A stretch of 64,000 nt of DNA from Acetobacterium fimetarium (GTDB lineage Bacteria; Bacillota; Clostridia; Eubacteriales; Eubacteriaceae), in contig NZ_WJBC01000001.1 in the NCBI RefSeq assembly GCF_014284475.1, positions 186,001-250,000 on the forward strand, read 5' to 3'. The position numbers and the translations under genes are program-made. The stretch's first letter is position 1. Every line of letters begins with the position of its first letter. The notes beneath the pieces are model-generated. The model was not told the origin of the DNA and made no database searches. It saw only the letters and a list, made by a program, of their open reading frames with translations. Shown here piece by piece: positions 52,558-61,707 of the stretch.

Positions 52558-53577
52558 CTAATTGTATACCGTTGTACTGAGTTTTTTGGCCTCATCCAGA
52601 ATCCAGCCGTTGACTTCCTGTACGGTGGGATTTCCAAAGTCAAGCGACGTCATCATGCCATTGAAGATAAAACCACCATCCGGGGCAAGTTGCGCATAAG
52701 TATCACGTACCCTTTGTCGTACTTCCTCTTCATCCACGACCGGCCATGTACTCGGCATTGTATATTCAAACCCGCCGTTGATCGCAAGTTTTCGTCCATA
52801 CTTATGCTTCATTCCAACGAGATCATTCTGTACTTGTGCCGGGTCCCAAACGTTTACACCGATGTCAACCATTGATGGCATCAGGTCTTCGCATCTGCCG
52901 CAGTTATGATAAAAAATCGGAATGCCCTCATCCCTGACCAGATCCAGACATTTCTTATAGCGCGGCACCAGGATTTCCTCAAACAGTTTTGGCGATATGA
53001 AGGGATTGAGTTTTGATGCGGTGTCATCCAGCAGATAATAGCCTTCAGGCTTATAGTAATGCAGCAGGTTCTTGGTAATGTAAAGCGAGTGTTCCAGCAT
53101 ATAGTCAAAGAGTTCTTCAACTTCTTCCTGTTCTTCGTAGATGGCGCAGAGCCCTTCCGTAAATCCCATAAATCCGATGAACTGCTGGAACAGGTCCGCA
53201 AAACCACCGAGTACAAAAGCGGTTTTGTCCGGATCCTGGACATATTTTTTTCGGTCTGCTCTGGCCGCAGCCTCCCAGTCAAATCCCGTGTAATCCGGTG
53301 CTTTGATCACGTCCCGCCATTTGGTTATATCGGTCAGAATAAAATCATTTGGTTTTGGAAGCGCTGCAAAATTAATCTCTTCACCGGTAACATAGGTAAC
53401 ACCCCAGGGGTCTTTTCCCCCGCCGGGACCTCTGAAGCTACCCAGTATGCTGGGATCAGCCATTGTGTACAGCGGTGCTGCTTCCATCCCGAAAAATGTT
53501 GACACCGGTACATATTCCGGCATTTCGCCACGGGCAACGCGTAAAAAGTTTTCTTTCTGAGTTAAATGTGCTGTCAT
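52558..53577 (-). CDS. UroD-fold methyltransferase (MtaA/MtbA-like)
   Basis: A 339-residue uroporphyrinogen decarboxylase-superfamily protein. The barrel includes a start like QKENFLRVARGEMPEYVP and the segment IPIFYHNCGRCEDLMPSM, where H224-x-C226 match the zinc ligands of corrinoid methyltransferases such as MtbA. The third ligand, a Cys near the end of those enzymes, is not evident. Family members move methyl groups between a corrinoid protein and tetrahydrofolate or coenzyme M, for example in O-demethylation by acetogens; no corrinoid partner gene is next to it. ATG 53577 follows AAGGAG. It starts an operon with CobW-like and His-rich genes. Confidence 0.82.
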   Translation of the reverse strand: MTAHLTQKENFLRVARGEMPEYVPVSTFFGMEAAPLYTMADPSILGSFRGPGGGKDPWGVTYVTGEEINFAALPKPNDFILTDITKWRDVIKAPDYTGFDWEAAARADRKKYVQDPDKTAFVLGGFADLFQQFIGFMGFTEGLCAIYEEQEEVEELFDYMLEHSLYITKNLLHYYKPEGYYLLDDTASKLNPFISPKLFEEILVPRYKKCLDLVRDEGIPIFYHNCGRCEDLMPSMVDIGVNVWDPAQVQNDLVGMKHKYGRKLAINGGFEYTMPSTWPVVDEEEVRQRVRDTYAQLAPDGGFIFNGMMTSLDFGNPTVQEVNGWILDEAKKLSTTVYN

Positions 53578-53829
53578 GATTCTTCTCCTTATTTGTGTGA
53601 TTTTAAATAAGTTTAATATTCATTGCGCACTTTGTCAAGGAATTAGTAAAAATAATTATATTTACAATATACCGTTTTCATTTTTGCAGTTACGTCAGTT
53701 TTCTTCAATCTTTCATTCCAATTTAATCAGTTTTCGTCATCTCGCCAATCAATTTTTTAATTTATGCGTGTTTTGATAGCATCTAAATTATACCAATTTA
53801 ATTTTTTCAAAAGGATCTTTCAAATGTTT

Positions 53830-54783
53830 TCATTTTTCCAGAAGCGGCACCTTCTTAATTTTTCTTAACAGCACCGGCAGAAGATTAATAACCGAACCCA
53901 GCAGGATCAGCAGAATTCCCAGCAGTTTATTCGCGGGGATTTGTTCACCAAGAATCAGAAATGCCAGAACCGGCGCAAGGGCTGCCTTGAAGACAAAGAC
54001 AAGCGAGGCTGTGCTGGCGGAAGATTTCTCAATTGCCATGAAATAGCAGGCAAAACCAATGCCGGTCACACCGACACAGACATAAATCAAAGATGGCAGA
54101 GCCTGAATGCTGTATCCGCTGAAAAAGGGAATGGCGGCAAAATTCGCAAAGCCGGCATTGACAAGGGCTCCGGATACAGCCGGAATATGTGTGACCAGTG
54201 CCGCAAGAATCATTTCTGAGGCGCCCCATAGAAAACTGAAACAGGTCGTTGTCAGGCCACCGTATTCATTGCTCGGTTTCTTGCCGCAGACACCGTAAAG
54301 GGCGAAAAGGATGGCTGACAGAAGCGCTAAGATAATGCCGACAACACTCAACTTTGTATTGAAAGGGTTGATGATGCAGATGATTCCAATGATGACGAAT
54401 AGAAAAGCAATCACGTTATTGGCGCTGATCTGTTCTTTCAGCAGCAAATACGATAAGATCAGGACGAAAACCGGCTGACTGCTGAAGAGAACTGCCACGA
54501 TCGATGCTTCCGTATAGGCAATCGCCAGCTGATATAAGGTCATGCTGACGACGATGCCGATAAAACCGTAAAACGCAAACGGCATCATTTTACGGATGTT
54601 CATTTTCAACCCTTTCGATTTCAGAGTGCGCAGTGCAAATGGCAGCAGCACGATGCCGCCGATTAAAAAGCGGGTAAAAGTAAGCTGGACAGGATTAAAC
54701 TGGCCCGATATGGATTTCAACACGATTTCCATGGTGCTGAACAAGAATGTTGCCGCAATGATATAGCCGATTAATTTTTTCAT
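53830..54783 (-). CDS. EamA/DMT-family transporter
   Basis: A 317-residue membrane protein with ten predicted helices in two EamA repeats (GFIGIVVSMTLYQLAIAYTE near 75-95 and, in the second half, VGVTGIGFACYFMAIEKSSA). The family exports metabolites or drugs; the substrate is unknown. It is divergent from a LysR-type regulator (54926), which probably controls it. The spacer (54784-54925) is AT-rich with a run of TATATATA and no obvious operator that I could resolve. The 250 bp downstream has no gene. Confidence 0.88.
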   Translation of the reverse strand: MKKLIGYIIAATFLFSTMEIVLKSISGQFNPVQLTFTRFLIGGIVLLPFALRTLKSKGLKMNIRKMMPFAFYGFIGIVVSMTLYQLAIAYTEASIVAVLFSSQPVFVLILSYLLLKEQISANNVIAFLFVIIGIICIINPFNTKLSVVGIILALLSAILFALYGVCGKKPSNEYGGLTTTCFSFLWGASEMILAALVTHIPAVSGALVNAGFANFAAIPFFSGYSIQALPSLIYVCVGVTGIGFACYFMAIEKSSASTASLVFVFKAALAPVLAFLILGEQIPANKLLGILLILLGSVINLLPVLLRKIKKVPLLEK

Positions 54784-54925
54784 AAAATAAATTCCTTTTC
54801 ATAATAAAGATTGCTTTATAGCACAAACCGTATTATAACAGAAGATGTAATATATATATAATTGTTATGTTATATGTTATCCATCGATATTTTCTATATA
54901 TCAATAATCCTTTGAGGAGGCGTTC

Positions 54926-55822
54926 ATGTCTGTCAATTTTGAATATTACAAAGTTTTTTATTATGTTGCCACCGCCGGCAGCATCACCGCTGCGGCCAAA
55001 AAACTGTTTTTAACCCAGCCGACAATCAGCCATTATATCCAGTCACTGGAGAAGGAACTGGACTGCAGCTTGTTTTTACGGACAAAAAAAGGTGTCATCA
55101 TGACACCCGAAGCAAAACAGCTTTATTCGCATATCGCGCTGGCCTGCGAGCATATTTTTGAAGCGGAACAACAGCTGGAAAACGCCAAACACCTGATGGC
55201 CGGTACCATCACAATTGGCGCCAGTGAAACAACGCTGCATCATTTCATCATGCCTTATCTGAAAGAATTCAGGGCGCGGTATCCGAATATCAAAATAAAA
55301 ATATCAAACAGTAACACCCCGGCAATCATGAAACTGCTAACCGAAGGTCTTCTGGATTTCGCGGTTCTGGTTGTGAACGATGATATCCGGGTTGAAAAGC
55401 CTTTTTTTCAGAATGCCCTTGATAAAATACAGGATATTTTCGTCGCCGGACCGGAGTATGCTCATTTAAAAAACCAGCCGTTATCGCTGGAAGAGCTGAA
55501 GTCTTATCCCCTGATCTGTCTTGAGAAAGGGACCATGACACGAAGCTTTCTCACGCGCTTTCTGCTGGATCATAAAATTGACTGGGATGCCGACGTGGAA
55601 CTTGATTCGCATGAACTGATCCGGATGTTGGTCATGCAAAATTTCGGCATCGGTTTCATTCCCAATATCGTTGTATCTGATGATATCGAAGCCGGGGACG
55701 TTTTTCATCTGAAGATAAACAGCGTCATTCCCAAAAGGCGTATTTCTCTGATCAGCAATCCGAATACACTGTCTTTAAGCAGCAAAGCGTTTATCAGTCT
55801 GTTTGATCATCTGACTTTATAG
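54926..55822 (+). CDS. LysR-type transcriptional regulator
   Basis: A 298-residue protein. The N-terminal winged HTH is typical (YYVATAGSITAAAKKLFLTQ, then PTISHYIQSLEKELDC), followed by a periplasmic-binding-protein-like effector domain from about 90 (GTITIGASETTLHHFIMPYL). ATG 54926 follows GAGGAGG. Divergent from the EamA transporter gene, it is probably its activator, with an unknown small-molecule inducer. Confidence 0.92.
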   Translation: MSVNFEYYKVFYYVATAGSITAAAKKLFLTQPTISHYIQSLEKELDCSLFLRTKKGVIMTPEAKQLYSHIALACEHIFEAEQQLENAKHLMAGTITIGASETTLHHFIMPYLKEFRARYPNIKIKISNSNTPAIMKLLTEGLLDFAVLVVNDDIRVEKPFFQNALDKIQDIFVAGPEYAHLKNQPLSLEELKSYPLICLEKGTMTRSFLTRFLLDHKIDWDADVELDSHELIRMLVMQNFGIGFIPNIVVSDDIEAGDVFHLKINSVIPKRRISLISNPNTLSLSSKAFISLFDHLTL

Positions 55823-55900
55823 CATACTGCCGACACGGCAACATGCCACACCAACAAAACACTGATGCAATAATTCTAATCGTGTTTACAATTAAATGAT

Positions 55901-55953
55901 TTGACAAAACCAAATGATTGATTTAGACTAAAACTAATACCATTAGTTTTAGT
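55901..55953 (+). promoter_or_regulatory. Promoter with perfect 12 bp inverted-repeat operator
   Basis: TTGACA (55901-55906), 17 bp, TAGACT (55924-55929). Overlapping the -10 and start region, ACTAAAACTAAT and ATTAGTTTTAGT form a perfect palindrome with a 3 bp centre at 55927-55953. It lies immediately before the TetR ribosome site, so autorepression is likely. Confidence 0.85.
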
Positions 55954-55968
55954 AAAGGAGATCAGCCA

Positions 55969-56535
55969 TTGGCAAGAAAAGGTTTGGATTCAGAAATCAT
56001 CATCGCTGCAGCAGCCAGGCTGGTTGAAGAAAAAGGCTATGACCATTTTTCTTTAAATGAGCTGGCAACAAAGCTTGGAGTGAAGACTGCTTCGCTTTAC
56101 AATCATATTGAAGGCATCCGTGAAGTCAATTCAAAAATTTCACTGCTGGCAGTCAGCCAGTTGAATCATATTCTCGAAGCCGCCATTGCGCAAAAAGAAA
56201 AAGATGACGCGCTGATGTGTCTGGCCGTGGCTTATCGGGACTATGCCCAAAAAAATCCTGAGTTATACAAAGCCGTAATTAAGCTGCGTTCGTCGGATGA
56301 TGCCGATTTGAAAGAATCAGGATTCAAGGTGGTCGAGCCGATCATCCGCGTTTTCAGGCAATATGCGCTGAACGAATCCGAAATGATCCATCTTTCCAGA
56401 GGCTTCCGCAGCGCCATGCACGGATTTGTGGAAATGGAAGAAGCCGGTTTTTTTCGCAGTCCTGATGCAAATATCGATCAAAGCTATCAGAAAATGATCG
56501 CCGGATATTGTTTCATTCTCAACCGTTATCATTGA
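55969..56535 (+). CDS. TetR/AcrR regulator with WHG-type C-terminus
   Basis: A 188-residue regulator. The HTH covers about 10-50 (VEEKGYDHFSLNELATKLGV, then KTASLYNHIEGI). The C-terminal part has LAVAYRDYAQKNPELYKAVI and FRSAMHGFVEMEEAGFF, as in TetR_C WHG-domain proteins. The start is TTG at 55969, eight bases after AAAGGAG. The perfect palindrome upstream overlaps the promoter. The MATE exporter gene follows within ~100 bp, so the regulator probably controls itself and the exporter in one transcript. Confidence 0.9.
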   Translation: MARKGLDSEIIIAAAARLVEEKGYDHFSLNELATKLGVKTASLYNHIEGIREVNSKISLLAVSQLNHILEAAIAQKEKDDALMCLAVAYRDYAQKNPELYKAVIKLRSSDDADLKESGFKVVEPIIRVFRQYALNESEMIHLSRGFRSAMHGFVEMEEAGFFRSPDANIDQSYQKMIAGYCFILNRYH

Positions 56536-56630
56536 CAGGCAGCTAATGGCCGTCTGAAAAATATGCAAAGTGAAAAATATATGGAGGTAGAAAAATCAGT
56601 CATATAATCAAAGAAAAATCATTCTATAAA

Positions 56631-57974
56631 ATGGTGGCCGCCATTGCCATCCCCATCACAATGCAGAGCCTGATCACCATCGGTGTCAATATGACATCTA
56701 CGATCATGGTTGGCGCCCTCGGCGAAATGGAGTTGTCCGCCTCCTCCCTTGCCAATCAGTTTATCATGATCTTTCAGATCTGCTGCATGGGCATCGGCAT
56801 GGGTGCCTCCGTGATGACATCGCGTTTCTGGGGAATGCAGGATTTGGCATCTCTCAAAAAGTCGGTTGCCATCATGCTGCGCATCTGCCTGGCACTCAGT
56901 CTCGTTTTTTCCTTGCTGACGATTTTCGCACCGGCCATGATCATGAGCGTCTATACCACCGACTCGACCATCATTGAATACGGGGTCAAGTTTTTCAAAT
57001 GGTCGGTTCCCTGTTACGTCCTGCTTGGCCTGTCTCTGACCTCCACCATTGTTCTGCGCAGCGTCGGTCAGGTGAAACTGCCGTTAGTTTCGTCCATTTG
57101 CGCCTTTTTAATCAATCTTTTTTTCAACTATCTGCTGATTTTTGGAAATTTCGGTGCACCACAAATGGGAATTGAGGGTTCCGCCATCGCCACGCTGATT
57201 GCCCGAATTTTTGAATTCACCTTCATCTGCGGCTACCTGTTTTTTATCGACCAGAAAATTGCTTTTCGCATCCGACATCTCTTTATGCGCTGCAGCGATA
57301 TTTCGAAGGAATATTTTGCTGTGGCCATCCCGGTATTGGTCAGCGATTCCTTGCTGGCTTTTGGCAACAGCGCCGTGGCCATGGTTATTGGCCGGCTGGG
57401 TGTGAGCTTTGTTTCAGCCAATGCCATAACCGTTGTCACGCAACAGCTCAGCACGGTTTTTATCCAGGGGATATCGAATGCTAGTGCCATTATGACCGGA
57501 CACACCCTGGGTCGGGGTGATCTGCAAAAAGCCCAGCAGCAGGGCGTGACCTTTCTCTATCTGGGCATTGCGGTCGGTGTTGTCGGTGCCATCCTGATCT
57601 GGGTTATCAGTCAACCGATGATCAGCTGCTACAACATTACTGAAGAGACCCGTCAGATTACGAATCAGCTGATGTTTGCCATCGGTTTCATCGTTATCTT
57701 TCAATCAGCCAACAGCATCTTAACCAAAGGGGTGCTGCGTGGCGGCGGCGACACGCGTTTTTTAATGGTGGCCGACATTATTTTCCTGTGGGTGGCTTCC
57801 ATTCCGCTGGGTGCACTGGCGGGTTTGGTCTGGCACTTGCCGGCATTCTGGATTTACGCCTTTCTTAAAATTGATCAGATCATCAAATCCGTCTGGTGTA
57901 CGTATCGGCTGCAAAGCAAAAAATGGATCAAGAAAATTGCCGCCTGTCCGCTAAATGAAACTGAACAGACATGA
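56631..57974 (+). CDS. MATE-family efflux transporter (start uncertain)
   Basis: A membrane protein of 447 residues from the ATG at 56631, with about 12 helices in two MATE repeats (MVGALGEMELSASSLANQF near 25 and, in the second half, IGRLGVSFVSANAITVVTQQ). It probably exports cationic drugs using Na+ or H+. The start is odd: a good GGAGG at 56583-56587 lies 43 bp before this ATG, and the in-frame codons between (IIKEKSFYK) look like the normal family N-terminus. No ATG, GTG or TTG follows that site; the codon seven bases after it is ATC. The gene may use a non-standard start or have lost its start codon. Confidence 0.82.
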   Translation: MVAAIAIPITMQSLITIGVNMTSTIMVGALGEMELSASSLANQFIMIFQICCMGIGMGASVMTSRFWGMQDLASLKKSVAIMLRICLALSLVFSLLTIFAPAMIMSVYTTDSTIIEYGVKFFKWSVPCYVLLGLSLTSTIVLRSVGQVKLPLVSSICAFLINLFFNYLLIFGNFGAPQMGIEGSAIATLIARIFEFTFICGYLFFIDQKIAFRIRHLFMRCSDISKEYFAVAIPVLVSDSLLAFGNSAVAMVIGRLGVSFVSANAITVVTQQLSTVFIQGISNASAIMTGHTLGRGDLQKAQQQGVTFLYLGIAVGVVGAILIWVISQPMISCYNITEETRQITNQLMFAIGFIVIFQSANSILTKGVLRGGGDTRFLMVADIIFLWVASIPLGALAGLVWHLPAFWIYAFLKIDQIIKSVWCTYRLQSKKWIKKIAACPLNETEQT

Positions 57975-58383
57975 TTGAAAAATGGGTGTTCAGTTTAACT
58001 TTCAAGTAATACACCTTCTCTTTTTTTTGGCTTCTGCGGGTATCCTTTTTATTTTTCGAAGCGATACAATACACTAAATTCTGATTTAATTTCAATTTTT
58101 TCTTATCTTTCTTGTTCTTATTCTGAAAATATGCTATCTTTAATATTAGAAACTGACTGATTCAGTTGATGAAATTGTTTTTCTAGTGAACGGGATTCTC
58201 CCACGTATGTTGGGCATTGATCAGCATGCAATTACAACACTTCTTTACAAGGGTATTAAACTAGCCAAAACAATTGATTCCAATCATATTCATTTTCTTT
58301 GTAAATGAACTTGATCAATTGAAAAGTGACTTGTCCGTCTGGCAAATAATCAAGCCGGATTGGGGCCATCAATATTGAAACTC
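57975..58383. other. Intergenic region with no recognised gene
   Basis: About 400 AT-rich bases after the MATE gene. A weak CTGAACA/TGTTCAG hairpin (57961-57993) may end the MATE transcript. A short open stretch at about 58180-58310 (reads LVNGILPRMLGIDQHAITTL) has no start signal and matches nothing I know; it may be a relic. Confidence 0.4.
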
Positions 58384-58433
58384 CAAAAGCCGAAAATGCT
58401 CCGGTCGGGTAACGGGAGCATTTTCGGCTTTTG
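58384..58433. terminator. Strong bidirectional hairpin terminator
   Basis: AAAAGCCGAAAATGCTCC pairs with GGGAGCATTTTCGGCTTTT, 18 bp with A/T tracts on both sides. It lies 15 bp after the stop of the small gene at 58448. Confidence 0.88.
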
Positions 58434-58447
58434 AGCTTGCGCTTGTT

Positions 58448-58771
58448 TTATAATGGATCATCTGTTTTATCGTGTAAAAACTTCTTGATGCTTCTGCTGA
58501 CGACATCAATCGTGAAAAAATCTGCTTCATAGACACTCATTGTTGAATCATAAATATCATCCTTCAAATTTTCCATCATGAAGATAATGCTGACCACATT
58601 TCCCTCTTTGTCCCGCCAGATGACTGTATTCTTGCCTTTTTTCGAATATCGAAAGAAGGCATTCACCTTCTTTGCATCCCATGGCAGATAAAACCCCTCG
58701 GCGTTAAGCGCTGCATCAACATCCCGCAGTCGTCTTCCTCTCCCTCTCAGTTCTTTTATTTTGAGAATCAT
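58448..58771 (-). CDS. Small protein, paralogue of the 41044 gene
   Basis: A 107-residue protein of the same family as 41044-41337: GRGRRLRDVDAALNAEGFYL, PWDAKKVNAFFR, TVIWRDKEGNVVSIIF and LKDDIYDSTMSVYEADFF occur in the same order. It has an extra basic C-terminus (SRSIKKFLHDKTDD). No known domain or membrane segment. ATG 58771 follows AAAGGAG, so expression is likely. Confidence 0.78.
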   Translation of the reverse strand: MILKIKELRGRGRRLRDVDAALNAEGFYLPWDAKKVNAFFRYSKKGKNTVIWRDKEGNVVSIIFMMENLKDDIYDSTMSVYEADFFTIDVVSRSIKKFLHDKTDDPL

Positions 58772-58995
58772 GTTTTTCTCCTTTCAAAACAGAACTTTTA
58801 TTTGCAAAACTGCCATGAGTTTCGCCTCCGGTTTACCTAAAAAGCACTGCTCTATCAGATTATCATTAACAGCGTATTCACCAATCTCAACGGCATGCTG
58901 TTCTCATTTCATCATCCCTGGAGTTGCAATTAATGATAAACATTTCTTAATGATCATTATAACCAAAATTCTGATAAAAGAAAAGCCTGTTGATT

Positions 58996-60027
58996 CTACC
59001 AGATTCCCAGGAAATGCTGCATTAAAAGACTGGCAGCGGTTATACCCACCCAGCAGCCAAACCCCATCAACAGCGGATTCCTGCCCGTTTTTACCAGTTT
59101 TACCAAATCCGTATTCAGCCCGATGGCCACCATCGCCAGAACGATGAAGAATTTACTGACTTCTTTGATTGGCGCAAACACGAAAGCTGGAGTACCCAGA
59201 GCGGTTGCGACCGTGGTAATCACGGAAGCCAGAATAAAGAAAAGGATGAATGTCGGAAATATTTTCGTTAAGCTGACTTTTTGATTACTGGAATGACTTT
59301 CTGCCTTCGCATGATACAAGCCAAGTAAGAGTGTAATGGGGATAATCGCCAAGGTTCTCGTCAGCTTTACCGTCACCGCCTGATCCAGCGTCGCCGAACC
59401 AAGACCATACAGACTGTCCCAGGTTGAGGCGGCTGCCGTCACCGACGACGTATCGTTAATGGCGGTTCCAGCAAAAATTCCGAAGGCATTGCCGCTAGTC
59501 GTTGAAAAACCGAGCCAAGTCCCCAGTGCCGGAAAGCAGATCGCCGCCAACACATTGAAAAAAAAGATAACCGAAATCGCCTGCGCCACTTCCCCGTCAT
59601 CCGCGTCGATCACCGGCGCAGTCGCCGCAATCGCGGAGCCCCCGCAGATTGAGGAGCCAACGCCAATCAGGGTGGCGATATTTAGCGGCATGTTCATGGT
59701 TTTTTGCAGGATAAAAGCAATCGCGAGGGCAGTCGAAATAGTGGCAATAATAATTGGAAACGACTGTCTGCCTGTATCCAGTACGACAAAAATGTTCAGT
59801 CCAAACCCCAACAGGATCACGGCATACTGAAGAATTTTTTTTGAAACAAAACGGATTCCTGAGTCAAATCGACTGCGATTTCTGATAAACAATGACGCAA
59901 TCATTCCCAAGATGATCGCAATGATCGGTCCTCCGATGAGTGGATAATTCTTGCCGAGCAACCAGGCTGGCATAGCAATGACAAGACAGAGAAAAAAGCC
60001 CTGCCAATTCTGCTTGATAAAATTCAT
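58996..60027 (-). CDS. YeiH-family (UPF0324) putative sulfate exporter
   Basis: A 343-residue protein with about ten helices. Family marks are [40 protein letters not shown] near 121-140, and the late [20 protein letters not shown]. YeiH proteins are annotated as putative sulfate or sulfite exporters, though direct evidence is thin. It is divergent from a LysR-type gene, the usual arrangement (YeiE/CysL-like). Together with AsrABC it fits sulfur-oxyanion handling. ATG 60027 follows GGAGG. Confidence 0.9.
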   Translation of the reverse strand: MNFIKQNWQGFFLCLVIAMPAWLLGKNYPLIGGPIIAIILGMIASLFIRNRSRFDSGIRFVSKKILQYAVILLGFGLNIFVVLDTGRQSFPIIIATISTALAIAFILQKTMNMPLNIATLIGVGSSICGGSAIAATAPVIDADDGEVAQAISVIFFFNVLAAICFPALGTWLGFSTTSGNAFGIFAGTAINDTSSVTAAASTWDSLYGLGSATLDQAVTVKLTRTLAIIPITLLLGLYHAKAESHSSNQKVSLTKIFPTFILFFILASVITTVATALGTPAFVFAPIKEVSKFFIVLAMVAIGLNTDLVKLVKTGRNPLLMGFGCWVGITAASLLMQHFLGIW

Positions 60028-60200
60028 AAATCCTCCATTTTAAATCTGGATCCAGTTGTTTTTTTAATTTTCTAAACGTTTCGACAGAACTCAATTTACC
60101 ACATTTTTTAAATAAATTAAAATTATATATATTTATCGTTGGATAATTTTGTGTTATAGTTGTTTTGTGTAATTTGACTACCGGAAAGGAATTCAACAGC

Positions 60201-61079
60201 ATGATGGATTTTAGAATGGATACTTTTGTAACGGTCTGCCAGTATCTGAATTATACTAAAGCGGCCGAAATACTCCATATTACTCAGCCGGCTGTGTCCC
60301 AGCATATTCATTACCTTGAAAACTACTATGGCACCAAACTGTTTGTGTATGAAAAGAAAAAGATGATGTTGACCCAAGCCGGTGATATGCTTTACAGAGC
60401 TGCGGTTACCATGAAACATGATATCCGCTATCTACAGGAAAGTCTCCGTGATTTCGCCATGCGAAAAGAACGCCTGATTTTTGGTGCGACGTTGACAATT
60501 GGCGAATTTGTTATCGCCGAACAACTGCGCGACTACCTCAACTGCTTTCCGAATGCTGAAATCCGTATGATGATCGGCAATACCCGCGAACTTCTCGATA
60601 AGCTGCATTTGGGTGAAATTGATTTTGCTCTGGTCGAAGGAAATTTCAGTAAGAAAGAATATGATTATCTGACCTTCTCTCAGGAACGGTTTATTCCCGT
60701 TTGCGGCTGGGATTACTGTTTTTCACACAATCCTGAAAAACTTGAAGATCTTCTCTCGGAGCGATTGATTGTCAGAGAAATCGGATCCGGCACCAGGGAA
60801 ATCATGGAAAAAAATTTTGAATACCGGAATCTGGCGATCGGTGATTTCAGGAATACGATTGAAATCAGTGGAATGACCGCCATCAAAAACATGGTGGAAT
60901 ATAACTGCGGCATCACTTTTTTGTATGAGGCGGTTGTTAAAAGAGAATTAAAGAGCGGTATTTTAAGAGAAATTGAACTCGCTGATTTTCAAATATCCCA
61001 TGATTTCACCTTTATCTGGAATCGCGGCAGCGTTTTTTCCGAAAACTATCGGGAAATTTTCAAACTGCTGCATACTTGA
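60201..61079 (+). CDS. LysR-type regulator divergent from yeiH-like gene
   Basis: A 292-residue regulator. The HTH reads TVCQYLNYTKAAEILHITQP and AVSQHIHYLE, and the effector-binding domain starts near 90 (LIFGATLTIGEFVIAEQLRD). By position it controls the YeiH-like exporter, as CysL/YeiE-type proteins do. I chose ATG 60201, ten bases after GGAAAGGA; the open frame runs further upstream through a TTG at 60165. A terminator follows at 61115-61160. Confidence 0.9.
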   Translation: MMDFRMDTFVTVCQYLNYTKAAEILHITQPAVSQHIHYLENYYGTKLFVYEKKKMMLTQAGDMLYRAAVTMKHDIRYLQESLRDFAMRKERLIFGATLTIGEFVIAEQLRDYLNCFPNAEIRMMIGNTRELLDKLHLGEIDFALVEGNFSKKEYDYLTFSQERFIPVCGWDYCFSHNPEKLEDLLSERLIVREIGSGTREIMEKNFEYRNLAIGDFRNTIEISGMTAIKNMVEYNCGITFLYEAVVKRELKSGILREIELADFQISHDFTFIWNRGSVFSENYREIFKLLHT

Positions 61080-61114
61080 TATTGACTACTTTCTCTATCC
61101 TTTTTTTAAGCAAT

Positions 61115-61160
61115 AAAAATAGGCTGGTTCAAAACTATCAGTTTTGAACCAGCCTGTTTT
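61115..61160. terminator. Bidirectional terminator
   Basis: AGGCTGGTTCAAAAC and GTTTTGAACCAGCCT form a perfect 15 bp stem with loop TATCA and A/T tracts on both sides. It separates the LysR gene from the convergent universal stress gene. Confidence 0.88.
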
Positions 61161-61170
61161 ACTTTGCCGA

Positions 61171-61599
61171 TCAATATAAAGCAAAATGTGGATTCAGTGC
61201 TTTTTTGAGTCGCCTTGGCGACCATGAAACATTAACTGAACTGAATCCTTTTCTCCCCGTTATGATTAAATCAAACGCTTCGTTATTTACAATTTCTTCA
61301 ATTTTTTGGTCAATCGCACCGACTAGAATTCTTTTATTTATTTCCACCCCGGAGTTCTCATACTTTCTGACCAGACCATTCAACATTTTTTCAAATTCCA
61401 TGGATGTTTCTTTTTGCCGTTCACTCTGTTTTTGCGCAAATCTTTCAGGAACTGCTGTTGTATCATAAAAGGGTAAACGATTTTCGACAACGGATAGGAA
61501 CGTTACTTCACTACCCAATTTTTTTGCCAACTCAACTGCTTCATCTGCTGCCTCCAATGAAATTTTGGACCCATCCATGGGTACGAGTATTTTTTTCAT
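61171..61599 (-). CDS. Universal stress protein with altered C-terminus
   Basis: A 142-residue UspA-fold protein, paralogue of 61708-62151. The N-terminal half is normal (KKILVPMDGSKISLEAADEA). The ATP-binding end is not: after ITGRKGFSS the protein continues NVSWSPRRLKKALNPHF instead of the usual G-x9-G-S/T and LIVK strand. In another frame the DNA there reads FMVAKATQK, similar to the expected end, so a one-base shift is likely. ATP binding is doubtful. The start is ATG 61599, seven bases after GGAGG. Confidence 0.8.
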   Translation of the reverse strand: MKKILVPMDGSKISLEAADEAVELAKKLGSEVTFLSVVENRLPFYDTTAVPERFAQKQSERQKETSMEFEKMLNGLVRKYENSGVEINKRILVGAIDQKIEEIVNNEAFDLIITGRKGFSSVNVSWSPRRLKKALNPHFALY

Positions 61600-61707
61600 T
61601 GACATCCCTCCTAATTTTTATATAAATAATGTACCCATAAAAAGGGAGGAATAAACAACGAAACAGCACAAATTTATTTTTATTTTAAGCGCTCTGAAAG
61701 ACCATTG

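Noticed and set aside
61121-61155. GGTTCAAAAC resembling a tRNA T-loop
   Set aside because: It is one arm of a perfect 15 bp terminator; no cloverleaf can be formed around it.
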